Positions 23,254-33,355 of a stretch of 64,000 bases of DNA are shown in pieces. The stretch is from Dermacentor variabilis (Eukaryota; Arthropoda; Arachnida; Ixodida; Ixodidae): NCBI RefSeq assembly GCF_050947875.1, contig NC_134568.1, positions 251,985,767 to 252,049,766 on the forward strand. The letters are read 5' to 3'. Made by a program: the position numbers and the translations under genes. Under the pieces are notes generated by a model. That model had not been told where the DNA came from and ran no database searches. It saw only the letters and a program-made list of their open reading frames with translations. Position 1 is the stretch's first letter; every line of letters starts with the position of its first letter.

Positions 23254-23271
23254 TCTCACCGCTGCCAACCA
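23254..23271 (-). promoter_or_regulatory. candidate primer-binding site, copy A
   Basis: Two bases after the 5' LTR (element orientation) lies TGGTTGGCAGCGGTGAGA. TGG is the expected complement of a tRNA CCA end. The following TGGCAGCGGTG resembles the complement of a eukaryotic tRNA-Leu acceptor and T stem, with one extra T after TGG. The tRNA identity is inferred from memory. Confidence 0.45.
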
Positions 23272-23273
23272 GA

Positions 23274-24143
23274 TGTTTGGATCGCGACACTGGAGCGATC
23301 TGTTGGGAACTCGGCGCTGACGCCCGTGGTTGTACCTGGGTCGCAAGCCCCAAGGGTAGCGTTGGCCTGGCGGCCTGGGGTACCACTGGAAGCATCCGAA
23401 GGTCCCGGCAAAGCATGAGTCGACTGGTAACAACGAAACAACTTGTTTATTTTAACATCGCAAAGAGTTGGTGGTCAGGTTTGACCGAAGTAGAGAGACG
23501 GGAGAGCACTTCACTCAACAGAAGAAATCGGAGCCCTCTTTTTGGCGTCCGGGGGCAGCTGTTTTTATACTCTCGCAGTTGAGGGCAAGAAGGAACCCCT
23601 CAAAAGACGAGCACGTGAATGTACAATGGGCTAATGGTGACGCACACTGTCGTAGCGATGCCGTAGCACCATGTCGAGCACGATCTCGTAGCACCCTGTC
23701 GTGGCGCTGCGCACGATCTCGTAGCACCCTGTCGTGGCGCTGCGCACGATCTCGTAGCACCCTGTCGTGGCGCTGCCGGTCGGACACAATGACTGTAATG
23801 AGAGGATGGTCCCTGCTTTGGCATCGCCTGTTTCGGGCACAATGACTGGAACGAGATCCCTGCTTTGGCATCGCCTGTTTCGGGCCCAATAACTGGAATG
23901 AGATCCCTGCTTTGGCATCGCCTGTTTCGGGCACAATAACTGGAATGAGATCCCTGCTTTGGCATCGCCTGTTTCGGGCACAATGACTGGAATGCGAGGA
24001 GGATCCCTAGGCGGTCGCATCGCCGCAGACGCGCCTGGAAACACCTGGCGATGAGTGTTGCGGCGACGACGATCGGGCCAAAATGTCTGCCGCCCCGCCG
24101 CAGTCGCGCCGGCAAAACCACGTGTCGCAGGCGAAACGCAACA
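23274..24143 (-). repeat. 5' LTR of copy A
   Basis: 870 bp, the same as 17120-17989 with a constant offset of 6154. TATAAAAA (reverse complement) is at 23562-23569 and the polyadenylation signal at 23446-23451. The U3 tandem arrays are at 23679-23995. It should drive transcription toward lower coordinates. The outer edge ends AACA, followed by the CTAT duplication. Confidence 0.95.
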
Positions 24144-24147
24144 CTAT

Positions 24148-25674
24148 GCAGGCGCTATTGGTTTGCTTACAGGACACTTAATTCGTGAGTCTTGCTGCGG
24201 ATGGTCAGGTAAACAGGGGATTTTGGCAATGACTCGCTCAAATTTTTACTGTTGTTCTTGACCTTATGTGGTTGGTGGATTAGGTCAAGTAGAAAGCATG
24301 GTTGCGGGATCGTTCACAAAGGCATGGCTGGAAAGTTTAAGACAGGGGAGTGAAGGCGCAGAAATGGCAAAAAGAAAAAAAATGTAAACAGCCGTCACTC
24401 CTGGCTCAAGGTTTTTATTTTATTTATTACATACTGCAGACCCTTGGGGACAAGCAGGTGGGCAGTTTGGAGATTACAGACAGAATACAAAAGTGACAAC
24501 GGAAAGTGCTTAGAGATTAATGTAATAACAGAGATAATAAACACAAAATAACAAGAATGGAGCGTGTTTTAAGATTAGTGTAATAATATATAGTACAAAT
24601 GAATACAAAACAACCGCGGTATCTGTTTCTAGATTAGTGCAATGATAGCGCTACAATATACAGAGGTATCAAATGGTGCAACAGTGCTCCTTCGGTGTGG
24701 TAAGAGAGACTAAGAAGATGATTGAATTAATTCGTTTTGCATCAGCTGCAGGGGTGGCTTGCCTATAATAAATTTTGTTGCAGTGACTCCATGTGAACAA
24801 AAGTTCGCAGAAACTAGACATTTTGTTGTTTTGGACGGATATCATCTCATGTAGGCACTGCCGGCAATTAGGGTTCTGGTTACCGCAGTTGTAAGAGCGT
24901 GAACGCTTTCAGATATAAGCCATGGAACGAGTTTTGCCCCACTTAGCATCACCAGACTCGGCGCAGTCTTGACTTACACCGTTGCTTTGACTGGGCGAGT
25001 CAGAAACATTACTTTATTCCGCGTATACCCGTGACAGTGTAGAGGAAAAGCTTCGCTATTCATCCCGAAGTCTCTGCAAAGCCCTGAACAGCAGCACTAA
25101 ACAGCACTGGACATCTCCCATCCAACGAAGTTCTTGACTAAAGCTTTCGTCAGCTTAGTGCGGCGACAGTGATGCGCTTCCTGCATCTAAGCAAGGCCGT
25201 CGCCTTGTGCAAGGAACTTGAACTGACAATCCTAGCCAAGGCAATCACTGATCGTGTGATAAAAAGAAGTAGCGTCCGTCGTGCGCAGTCTTCCGTTCAC
25301 CGTGTTTTAATTCTGACTATCTGTTGGTCAGTGCCGTGTGTGGCTTCCCCAAGTATCAACCAACTTGCCCAAGAACAGGTTATTTTGAATTACACCTCGC
25401 ATTTGCGTCATAATGAAGCACTCCTGGTGCAGGTGCTTGCATGCATGTCAGCGTCCAAAGAGTTCTTAAATAATGAACGCAAGCTACCTAACTGAATCAT
25501 AGCGCGGCCCTCTCCTTCCAGACAACGACAATAAAAGTCATATACAGGTTGCGCAGAAGAAAAAAAATGTTTCTGCTCGCTTTTTTATTTTATCGTACGG
25601 TGGAGGCATGGCTGATTCTACTTCCAAATAAGTGAACAAATACGTACCAACACCTAACTTGCCACTCAAAACAC
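24148..25674. other. spacer between the two retrotransposons, left part
   Basis: AT-rich. 'tttttattttatttattaca' near 24411 followed by 'actgcagacccttgggg' resembles the 3' end of a minus-strand retroelement with an A-rich tail, but no second copy in the window confirms it. A 108-codon frame at 25169-25495 has ordinary composition but no recognisable domain; I do not call it a gene. Confidence 0.4.
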
Positions 25675-25800
25675 GATGATTTATTGGCATCCCCTTTGAA
25701 ACGGGGCGGTTATAAATAGTCACGTAGTCTGTTTGAGTTACATAGGTATGGTATATAGATGCTTTTAATAGTCTAGCAGTCTTGTATACATTTCTTTAAT
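25675..25800 (-). mobile_element. LINE 3'-end fragment
   Basis: 'gatgatttattggcatcccc', 'tttgaaacggggcggttata' and 'cttgtatacatttc' parallel the fragment at 11903-12062. The element probably extends to about 26080 (the region ends in sequences such as 'gaaatccaagcgcttctgag' that I associate with tick LINE 3' parts). No coding frame survives. Minus orientation is inferred from the trinucleotide end lying at the low-coordinate side. Confidence 0.5.
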
Positions 25801-26410
25801 CTTTTTTCTCTTCCTCAAAACTTCTCTATCTACTTTGTGCCGCTACCTATGCCTGTAACGGATCCAGTCGTATCAACCTTTTCCCCGCTTTTTTTTCCCA
25901 CCAATACTCTAAACGTCGCTTGCTTATCTCGACTGCTGGCCGGTTGATGCTTCCGTCCACTTGAAATCCAAGCGCTTCTGAGGTGTACGTTACCTATGGG
26001 TCCTCACGGATGTGCTGAGTGGTCTCCAGATTTTTTCTGCAGCATACACATGCCTCACGGAGCTCAACGTCCTGCGGCTCGTGGTGGCAGCATTGGGAAC
26101 TAGAAGCGCACATGCCTGATCCGCACAAAGTTGAATTTCTATGTCCATTCTTTTTCTTTTTACCGGTCACACTGAGTGGCCTATCCCAGGGAAAACTACG
26201 CCGTCGGAACCAGTGAAAGACGAAGGGCTAAAAGGATGGAAAATAAAACAGACTTACAAAATACGAGCCTTGGGCTGGGCGCTGCATTGCTCCATATCCA
26301 ATACTTTGTTTACGAAGACTATGATATACTTATTGGCACTGCTTGTACGCTTTTCACGAATCGGTAGCTTACAGATATACTTGAATCAATATGATTTTGC
26401 CCGTATTTAA

Positions 26411-26835
26411 CCGATGGGGTGGAAGGTATAGGAAAACAATGAAACTTGAGAAGAAGCTGAGGACCACGTAACGAGCGATGGGACATAAATGATAGACAAA
26501 ATCACAAGGAAGAAAGCAGTATGTATTATAAATCAAAAGTGCGTAATTGATGTTCTCGTGAAGATTAAGAGAAAGAAATGGAGCTGGGAAGGTCAGGTAA
26601 TGGGAAGAGAAGAAACCGCTGGTATATTGCGCTAACATAATGGGGTACGTACCAGGGGTCAGGAAATGTAGTTGAAAATGGCGTACGATTAGGTGGTGCT
26701 GTGAGATTAGGAAATCTCTAGGCATAGGATAGAGTCGGCTGACAGAAGACAGAGTTAACTGGAAATCGATAGGAATAACTTTCGTCCTGCAGCAGAGAGA
26801 AGATAGGTTGGTTATGATGATGAAATAAGTCACAC
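26411..26835 (+). pseudogene. decayed LINE, C-terminal coding end (RTE-like)
   Basis: Plus-strand translation in shifting frames gives fragments such as 'KKLRTT', 'KRKKWSWEGQVMGREE' and 'RPAAERR', in the order of the C-terminal region of arthropod LINE ORF2 ('KKW-W-GHV-R-..RW', then '-FRPAV-R'). It ends 'gttatgatgatgaa', the short GAT-type terminus common in RTE-like elements. Many stops and frameshifts make it non-functional. The clade is inferred; the family resemblance is from memory. Confidence 0.55.
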
Positions 26836-29492
26836 GGACACGACACGCAAGACTATGATGATCGTTCAGGGGAAAATAAAGAAAAAGAAATTAACACGTG
26901 AATAGTAATAGCTATTGCGTTGCAGGGAATATCTGAACGAAAATTCAAACGACTCTAGATGAGATTAAATATTGCGAAATGAGCAATTGGTAAAGATCAT
27001 CCATGGTCAATGCTGCCGCTCAGTTAACTTACAGTTACTTTGTTAAAAGCACATAATCTGCCTCCAGTGCTCTTTCCCTTATGTGATGAAGCATGCTGAC
27101 CAGCTAGAATCCCTGAGCAAGATACTTTAAAATTGTAACTTGCATTTTATAAGTACAAGATACCCGCTAAAGATGGGTTTCATGCAGATTCATATACAGA
27201 ATACGTACTCATTATTTGTATGCATTGCTGGCTATTTTTTACGAGATACTTAATTGATAGACTTCTCCAACCCTTATAACAGGTATATTTTCAGGCCTAC
27301 TGGAATTTACCATTGCCACTAGATTGTAAATTTATATAACGGTTATCACACGAGGCTGCTTTTTGTATCGCAAGAAAAACAAGAACTCTGCTTTCGTTGG
27401 TTAACCTTGGTTAACCGAATTGACGTTGTTATAGTGTGTAACTCCTACTGGCTTTCATAACACAAAGTTTGGTGTGGTAACGAAAAAGTAGAACACTACA
27501 CGAGGGCAAGGCAGCACCTGTCAAATCAGCACGGCTACAGGGCGCACGAAAAAAAAAGAGAAAGAAAAAAACAACACCGCGGCAGAAAAGCACGCAGATG
27601 CTACAGCAATGCAGATGATGCGATGGGGCAGCATTCGTCGCGTGCGGGAAACCAACGCTGGCCATGTGGCGCGTGGTAGTTTGAGTGTGCAACCAAAATG
27701 TGCTGCTGCCATCCGCTAGAGAGGCCTGGACCCGCACACTCTCAAGTTCCAGCGATCACCGCGGAGGGCGAAAAATCAACCGCGGCGCGTTGTATAGCAT
27801 GAAACGCGTAAGTGGAGCTACTGTAATTTGGCCGGATGCGTTAATTTGAATTGTTTTTTTCTGCTAGGGGCGCTCAACGGGGTTATTTATTTTATCTGTA
27901 AATGTACACTTAATAATCGACAAATATAGTTAACATGTCATTTAAGTAAGCCATTAGTTTCAATGGACCGTTGTTGTTAAAATCAGTGCTCTATTACTTG
28001 AATAAAGGTTTTGTGACCAAAGTGACGTGCGATAAGCAACAGTCCCTTGGTATCGATTGCAGTTCGGTCGTTGATCGATTCACAGTGGTAATACTTGCGA
28101 ACGGAGGCGGGGAAGGGGGGGGAGGGGGAGGGGTCCTTTACTTTGAGCAGCATCACGCAGGTTCATATTAAAACAGCTGTCTTTTGATAACAATAATATC
28201 TCAGCCAGTTCATGCATCCGAAATTCGACAGCCGCCACCAAGTGAACGTGTTTAAAGACGGTGAATTTTATCAGCTGGTGGCATTTCACTGGCATAACGG
28301 CTGTCTGGCGTCCATCGTTAGCGATCTGCCGCGTTTTGGCCGCGCAAGGACGTGTTGCATGAAAAAAAAAAAAAAAGAAGTGCTACGTAGCACTGCTGGA
28401 ACCGAGCACAGTCTGTTGGGAGACTATATCCACGAAAGAGGATCAACCTTGCAGCCCCTGGGCGTGCGCACCGGTGAGAAAAGAAGCACTGCTTCGCATT
28501 TCCATCTTTGAATTTCTTTGCATGCGAGGCGGATAAAACAGATTCCTGTAGTCATTTCTTAGAAGTGTAAAACAATAATTACATAGTTATTGCTGTTCGA
28601 GGGTAATTGCAACGGGGCTCTTGTTATTTTGCCACGCTGCTAGAATTCCTAACACGGAGTACAGCATAAATAACAAAAAAGTTTTGGCTGTTTCTGCATA
28701 AATGATACACTGCGATAAATTCAGTGCACATTAGTGGCAAATGTACTTCCGGTGATATATTTTGATTAATTGCATTTGTACATAATAAAAAGATGACTGT
28801 GTTTATTACTGGTATCTATCAGAAACAACTCAACTAATCTAGGCTTTACTAAGCACGGCCCACACAAGGACACAATTTAAAGAAATGCACACGTAAAACA
28901 GTGTTGTGTGTGCGTAGTTTTTGATGAGCGTTTTGATGTACGTTTTGTGCACTGTTTTCAGACATGACGTGAATCGCAAACTCAGCCACGCTTCCGCAAT
29001 AGTAATTTTGCGCTCTTTTTTTCTTTCGACTCCAGCCTCCAAGACGCTGCTCATATTTGTTCACCTCTTCGGACTTTATTGTCCCTAGACGCACAAGTCA
29101 ACAGTGAATGTGTCCCCACTGGAAGTAACAAGAATGGCCAGAATCCTCATAAGTTATGTTTCTGAACAGTTCACATTGAACCGTGATTTGTTCATTTATC
29201 GGCCTAACTTTTGTTTCACCATTTCCTTGCTTGTATATGCTTCTCATGGTTTTATTTTTTACCTTTTCAGGAAGACGAACAAAAGAGAAATCGTTAGTCT
29301 CCAAGCTGCCCACGCCAAGCCATAAGAAGCTCAACGGTCCCCTTAATGACAACTGGTCCTCTCGAACTCCGTGTCTGACCATGAAATACTTGCAAGTTTA
29401 CCAGATAGAAAGATGTGAGCCCTATCAGGAAAGCAGCAGTCTACAGTTTGGTCCGTTTATTTTTTTATTATTTCTCTCTCTCTCACCTATTG
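26836..29492. other. spacer between retrotransposons, middle part
   Basis: AT-rich with no recognised gene. A G-rich run lies at 28113-28134. A short segment at about 28205-28345 reads as an unusually regular open stretch (see findings). A run of 15 A lies at 28361-28375. Nothing else recurs in the window. Confidence 0.4.
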
Positions 29493-29590
29493 TATCATTT
29501 TGCCCCTCCCCGGTACAGGGTAGCCAACCGGAGATAATCTCTGGTTCACTTCCCTGTCTTTGCTTTTCTCTCTCTTTCTCTCTCTACAGT
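29493..29590 (-). mobile_element. dispersed repeat, 'GGCAGGGAG..TTAACC' family, copy 2
   Basis: Reverse complement of the family at 8410 and 61921: 'gtacagggtagccaaccgg', 'ctggttcacttccctg', with a CT-rich flank corresponding to the GA runs of the other copies. Diverged; no coding capacity. Confidence 0.55.
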
Positions 29591-31321
29591 TTTGTCAACA
29601 GTCTTACCGAGCAGGAATGCTAAAATTTAACATAAAACCTTACGTGTTTTTAAGACCGTTTTATGACAAACGGAGAAGTAACATACTGAGTCCCAACTTT
29701 TCTTTCTAGTCATTACAACCATGACGACGAGAACAGAAACAAGGCAGCAAGCTCCTACTTCCTAATGCACAAACTCTGTCATCTCCTCTTTGCAAATCAG
29801 CTTGACAGGCAATGCCACTAAGTATCACAAGCTTCCTCGCATCGATAATTTGTTACATGAAAATTCAAAGAAATTTAAAAAGATCAAAAGCGCTCAATGC
29901 AATTTTGAGGAACTGACACTTCATGATGACAATCTCTGGCAGTCACTCATACATGGTTCATGAACAGTTAGCATGAAATCAATAACTAGGCTAGCCCTGC
30001 GCAGTAAGATAAGAGATGATCTAAAATGCAAGCTCACACAACCGGCCTACTCCACATTTCACAAGCATGACAAATCACTAAAACATTTTTTTTTCTTTCC
30101 CTTCAAACAGCAGATGATAAACCTGAGAACAGGGTGCTCCCAAAGTGTTTTTGAAATATAGTCGGAGAATATGAAGTTCGGCTTAACATTCAGCCAACCA
30201 ACAGTGGACGAGCAAGGGAAGCCTCAGCGTGAGAACATGTCTTCGTCACGGCCCTGACAAATGCGTTCGCATGTTCAAACGTAGGCTCCAGGCTGATGCT
30301 TCCCTTGCTCACATCTGTTATCTCCTTGTAATCTCCTTGCCTTGTTTCAATACATAAGCCGAGATATTTTTTCAAAATGAAACCGTAAATTGCGTTTTCC
30401 AAGGATCTGCAAGCATTGATTGGGCTTTCCTATACGTTTATTTAGTGTATTTACTTATTCACACAATCTTTGCCGAAGTCATTGTAAGCACTGTTGTCTC
30501 GATAACGTTCCTTGCTTTCTTATGAGCACTTCCCTTGTGTCAAAGTCTTTACTGCCGCACCTGAACACTAAATGTGCAGCAGAAATATCAAGAGCAGACA
30601 ATACGTGCTGTAAAATTTAGCATAACGTTTTTTTGTGTTGTTTTTCCTACACTACGTCTCTCTCGCCAATGTGTTATGAAAAGAATAGGGCATTGCAGCT
30701 CGAGTTTATCTTTCGGACACTACATCTTTGTCGATCACTTGTTATGTTTCTTATTTCAATCTAGCTGGAAATCCTGAACGCAGATAATACTAGCAACTAG
30801 CACTGTACGCAACTACAGTACGAGGGTAGCCCAGCATAAATATCGTTATCTGAAGCTTCGTTCTTCTGTATTAAGCGGCACGCCGAACATGACGAAAGAA
30901 CTTCAGTAAAACGAGTTCTTGGACGAGTTGGTCACTTATTGCAGGCATAACACCAGCGCCAAAAACACACCCAAAATATCGCAGCGTTTGTCCGTGCCTG
31001 TCAGTGTTCCTTTCTTTTGTGTGTGTGTGTGTGTGTGTGTCTTTTTGGGCGCTGCTGTTATGCCTGCAACGATGAAAGGAATTCGCTCGATTTCAACTTT
31101 CACTTTTATTAAATAGATGGTTATCTGTGTTTCTGTATGTTGCAAACTCAGTGACTGACAGCATTAAGTCCGCCTGACCTGTGCGAAAATTTTGGGCATG
31201 TACTGCTTCATTCGCCATTGACAACAAACAAGTTTGCTTATTTGAAATCTATTTTTGCCAGCTGAGGTCTCTCGGTCCCCTGGCAACATAATAAATGTGG
31301 CTGTATATTTAATAAATATAC
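29591..31321. other. spacer between retrotransposons, right part
   Basis: AT-rich, no gene recognised. A (GT)n run of about 22 bp lies at 31019-31040. It ends at the CTGT target duplication of copy B (31322-31325). Confidence 0.45.
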
Positions 31322-31325
31322 CTGT

Positions 31326-32053
31326 TGTTGCGTTTCGCCTGCGACACGCGGTTTTGCCGGCGCGACTGCGGCGGGGCGGCAGACATTTTGGCCCGTTCGT
31401 CGTCGCCGCAACGCTCCCCGCCAGGTGTTTCCAGGCGTTTCCAGGCATGTTCCGATGCCACGTGTCTTCATGTGCGTGTGTGAGTGTATGTGCCATTGTG
31501 CCCAAACCGGGCGATGCGAAAGCAGGGGTCACCCTCTCCTTCCAGTCATTGTGCCCGAACCAGGCGATGCGAAAGCAGGGATCACCCTCTCATTCCAGTC
31601 ATTGTGCCTGAACCAGGCGATGCGAAAGCAGGGATCACCCTCTCATTCCAGTCATTGTGCCCGACCGGCAGCGCTACGACAGTGTGCGTCACCATTAGCC
31701 CATTGTACGTTCACGTGCTCGTCTATTGAGGGGTTCCTTCTTGCCCTCAACTGCGAGAGTATAAAAACAGCTGCCCCCGGACGCCAAAAAGAGGGCTCCG
31801 ATTTCTTCTGTTGAGTAAAGTGCTCTCCCGTCTCTACTTCGGTCAACCTGACCGCCAACTCTTTGCGATGTTAAAATAAACAAGTTGTTTTGTTGTTACC
31901 AGTCGACTCATGCTTTGCCGGGACCTTCGGATGCTTCCAGTTGTACCCCAGGCCGCCAGGCCAACGCTACCCTTGGGGCTTGCGACCCAGGTACAACCAC
32001 GGGCGTCAGCGCCGAGTTCCCAACAACCGATGCCATCGGTGGGATTCCAAACA
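31326..32053 (+). repeat. 5' LTR of copy B
   Basis: 728 bp from TGTTGCGTTTCGCC to GATTCCAAACA. TATAAAAA lies at 31760-31767 and AATAAA at 31875-31880. Three 53-bp U3 repeats are at 31494-31652. It is shorter than the copy A LTR mainly because the 33-bp array is missing and the U3 arrays differ. Confidence 0.95.
31494..31652 (+). repeat. 53-bp tandem repeat (x3) in the copy B LTR
   Basis: Units start at 31494, 31547 and 31600, each 'cattgtgcc' followed by 'caggcgatgcgaaagcaggg' or a variant. The same array is at 37545-37703 in the 3' LTR. Located in U3 upstream of the TATA box. Confidence 0.9.
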
Positions 32054-32055
32054 TC

Positions 32056-32073
32056 TGGTTGGCAGCGGTGAGA
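32056..32073 (+). promoter_or_regulatory. candidate primer-binding site, copy B
   Basis: TGGTTGGCAGCGGTGAGA, two bases after the LTR, the same as copy A. A second partial match, 'tgccagcggtgagatcgc', follows about 40 bp downstream (near 32099) and is also present in copy A, so the leader contains a short direct repeat of this site. Confidence 0.45.
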
Positions 32074-32407
32074 TCGCCTCCGACTCCAAATAACTGTCTG
32101 CCAGCGGTGAGATCGCGACAACGGAGGCCAGCAGCGAAGAGATGCAGTTGACTGTATGCTAAGCAGCTCAACGACGATCCGGGAGCAGTGCAACGAGCCC
32201 TGTGTGATGACTGGTTGCCTGCAGCGGAACGACTGCGCTGGACTCTTGGCTGCGAGGTTTGGTGAGTGCGGGACTTTCTTCTTCTGAGCTTTGCCAGGCT
32301 TTTGTTAGTGTCAGAAACAGAGCTGGTAATTGTGGTTGTCGTTGCTGCCGGGTTAGTTTGCGGCAAGACAATAGTAAGCAGTAGAGAAAGCAGCATTCAG
32401 AGCAGCC

Positions 32408-33355
32408 ATGGATTTGAAGTCGTTGCGCAAACCGAAATTGTTGGAGCTTGCAAGAGAGTTGGGTCTGGATGTCTCGGACAAACTCAGAAAACCAGAACTG
32501 CTAAAGGCTATTCTTGAGTTAGAGGCTGAGGATGACGAGCTGTCGGAATGCCTTGAGACTATTGAGGAGAGGTCAAAAAGACAGGAGCGCGAACTTAAAG
32601 AGCAAAAAGAGAAACAGGAGCGCGAACTTAAAGAGCAAAAAGAGAAACAGGAGCGCGAACTTAAAGAGCAAAAAGAGAAACAGGAGCGCGAACTTAAAGA
32701 GCAGAAAGAAAAAGAAGAGCGTGACCGTCAACACGCTTTGGAAATGAAGCGTCTTGAGGTAGAGATGGAACGCGCTCGTAATGGAAGTCAGGCACACGGT
32801 GCAGGAGAACGCGTATTGTTCAAAATGACTGACCTGATGCGGCCGTTTAAGCTTGGAGAGGACATTGGTTTGTTCCTGGTTAACTTTGAGCGAACGTGCG
32901 AGAAGCAGGGGTTCTCTCGGGAAACGTGGCCACAGCGCTTGCTCACTTTGTTACCCGGCGAGGCGGCCGACGTAGTCGCTCGCTTGGATAGAGAGGAGGC
33001 AGAGGATTTCGACACAGTGAAATCGAGTCTTCTAAAAAAGTACCGGCTGTCTGCGGAGGCGTTCCGTCGGAAGTTTCGGGAAAATGAGAAAGGCAGAAGT
33101 GAGTCATATACAGAGTTTGCGTATAGGCTTATGTCAAACATGCAGGAGTGGCTCAAAGAAGAGAAAGCGTTCGGTGACCACGATAAAGTTCTGCAGTGCT
33201 TCGGGCTAGAACAGTTTTATAGTCGGTTGCCGGAGAACGTGCGATACTGGGTCTTGGATAGGCCAGACGTTTGTACGGTGGCTAAAGCCGCTGAGCTAGC
33301 CGAGGAGTTTGTGACGCGTCGGGCTCGCGGAGCTAAGGACGGTCAAAAGGGTTAA
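32408..33355 (+). CDS. truncated Gag (SAP-like, coiled coil, SCAN-like capsid), copy B
   Basis: 315 residues from the same Met as copy A to a TAA at 33353-33355, where copy A has GAA (Glu). The stop falls between the capsid and the zinc knuckle. The truncated product therefore keeps the SAP-like N-terminus, a longer coiled coil with four 11-residue units, and the complete SCAN-like capsid, but lacks zinc knuckle, protease and polymerase. Whether it is expressed is unknown; LTR promoter elements upstream look intact. Such a capsid-only product could assemble with, or interfere with, Gag of intact copies; that is speculation. Confidence 0.85.
   Translation: MDLKSLRKPKLLELARELGLDVSDKLRKPELLKAILELEAEDDELSECLETIEERSKRQERELKEQKEKQERELKEQKEKQERELKEQKEKQERELKEQKEKEERDRQHALEMKRLEVEMERARNGSQAHGAGERVLFKMTDLMRPFKLGEDIGLFLVNFERTCEKQGFSRETWPQRLLTLLPGEAADVVARLDREEAEDFDTVKSSLLKKYRLSAEAFRRKFRENEKGRSESYTEFAYRLMSNMQEWLKEEKAFGDHDKVLQCFGLEQFYSRLPENVRYWVLDRPDVCTVAKAAELAEEFVTRRARGAKDGQKG
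32582..32713 (+). repeat. 33-bp coding tandem repeat (x4) in Gag coiled coil
   Basis: Four in-frame 33-bp units encode QERELKEQKEK (the last slightly diverged in bases). Copy A has no such array; its corresponding segment is 28 residues shorter. Eleven residues is a hendecad-like period compatible with a continuous coiled coil. The near-identical bases point to very recent expansion. Confidence 0.9.

Larger units (their letters stand above)
17120..24143 (-). mobile_element. complete Gmr1-like LTR retrotransposon, copy A
   Basis: A 7024-bp element on the minus strand with 870-bp LTRs at 17120-17989 (3') and 23274-24143 (5'). They have TG..CA ends and a 4-bp CTAT duplication outside (17116-17119, 24144-24147). 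The LTRs have equal length and every frame within them translates identically, so they look identical; insertion is therefore recent. The internal part holds a 355-bp leader with a candidate primer-binding site, a single 1480-codon gag-pol frame and a 486-bp 3' untranslated part. All parts needed for autonomous retrotransposition appear present. The integrase-before-RT order assigns it to the Gmr1 type of Ty3/gypsy elements. Confidence 0.95.
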
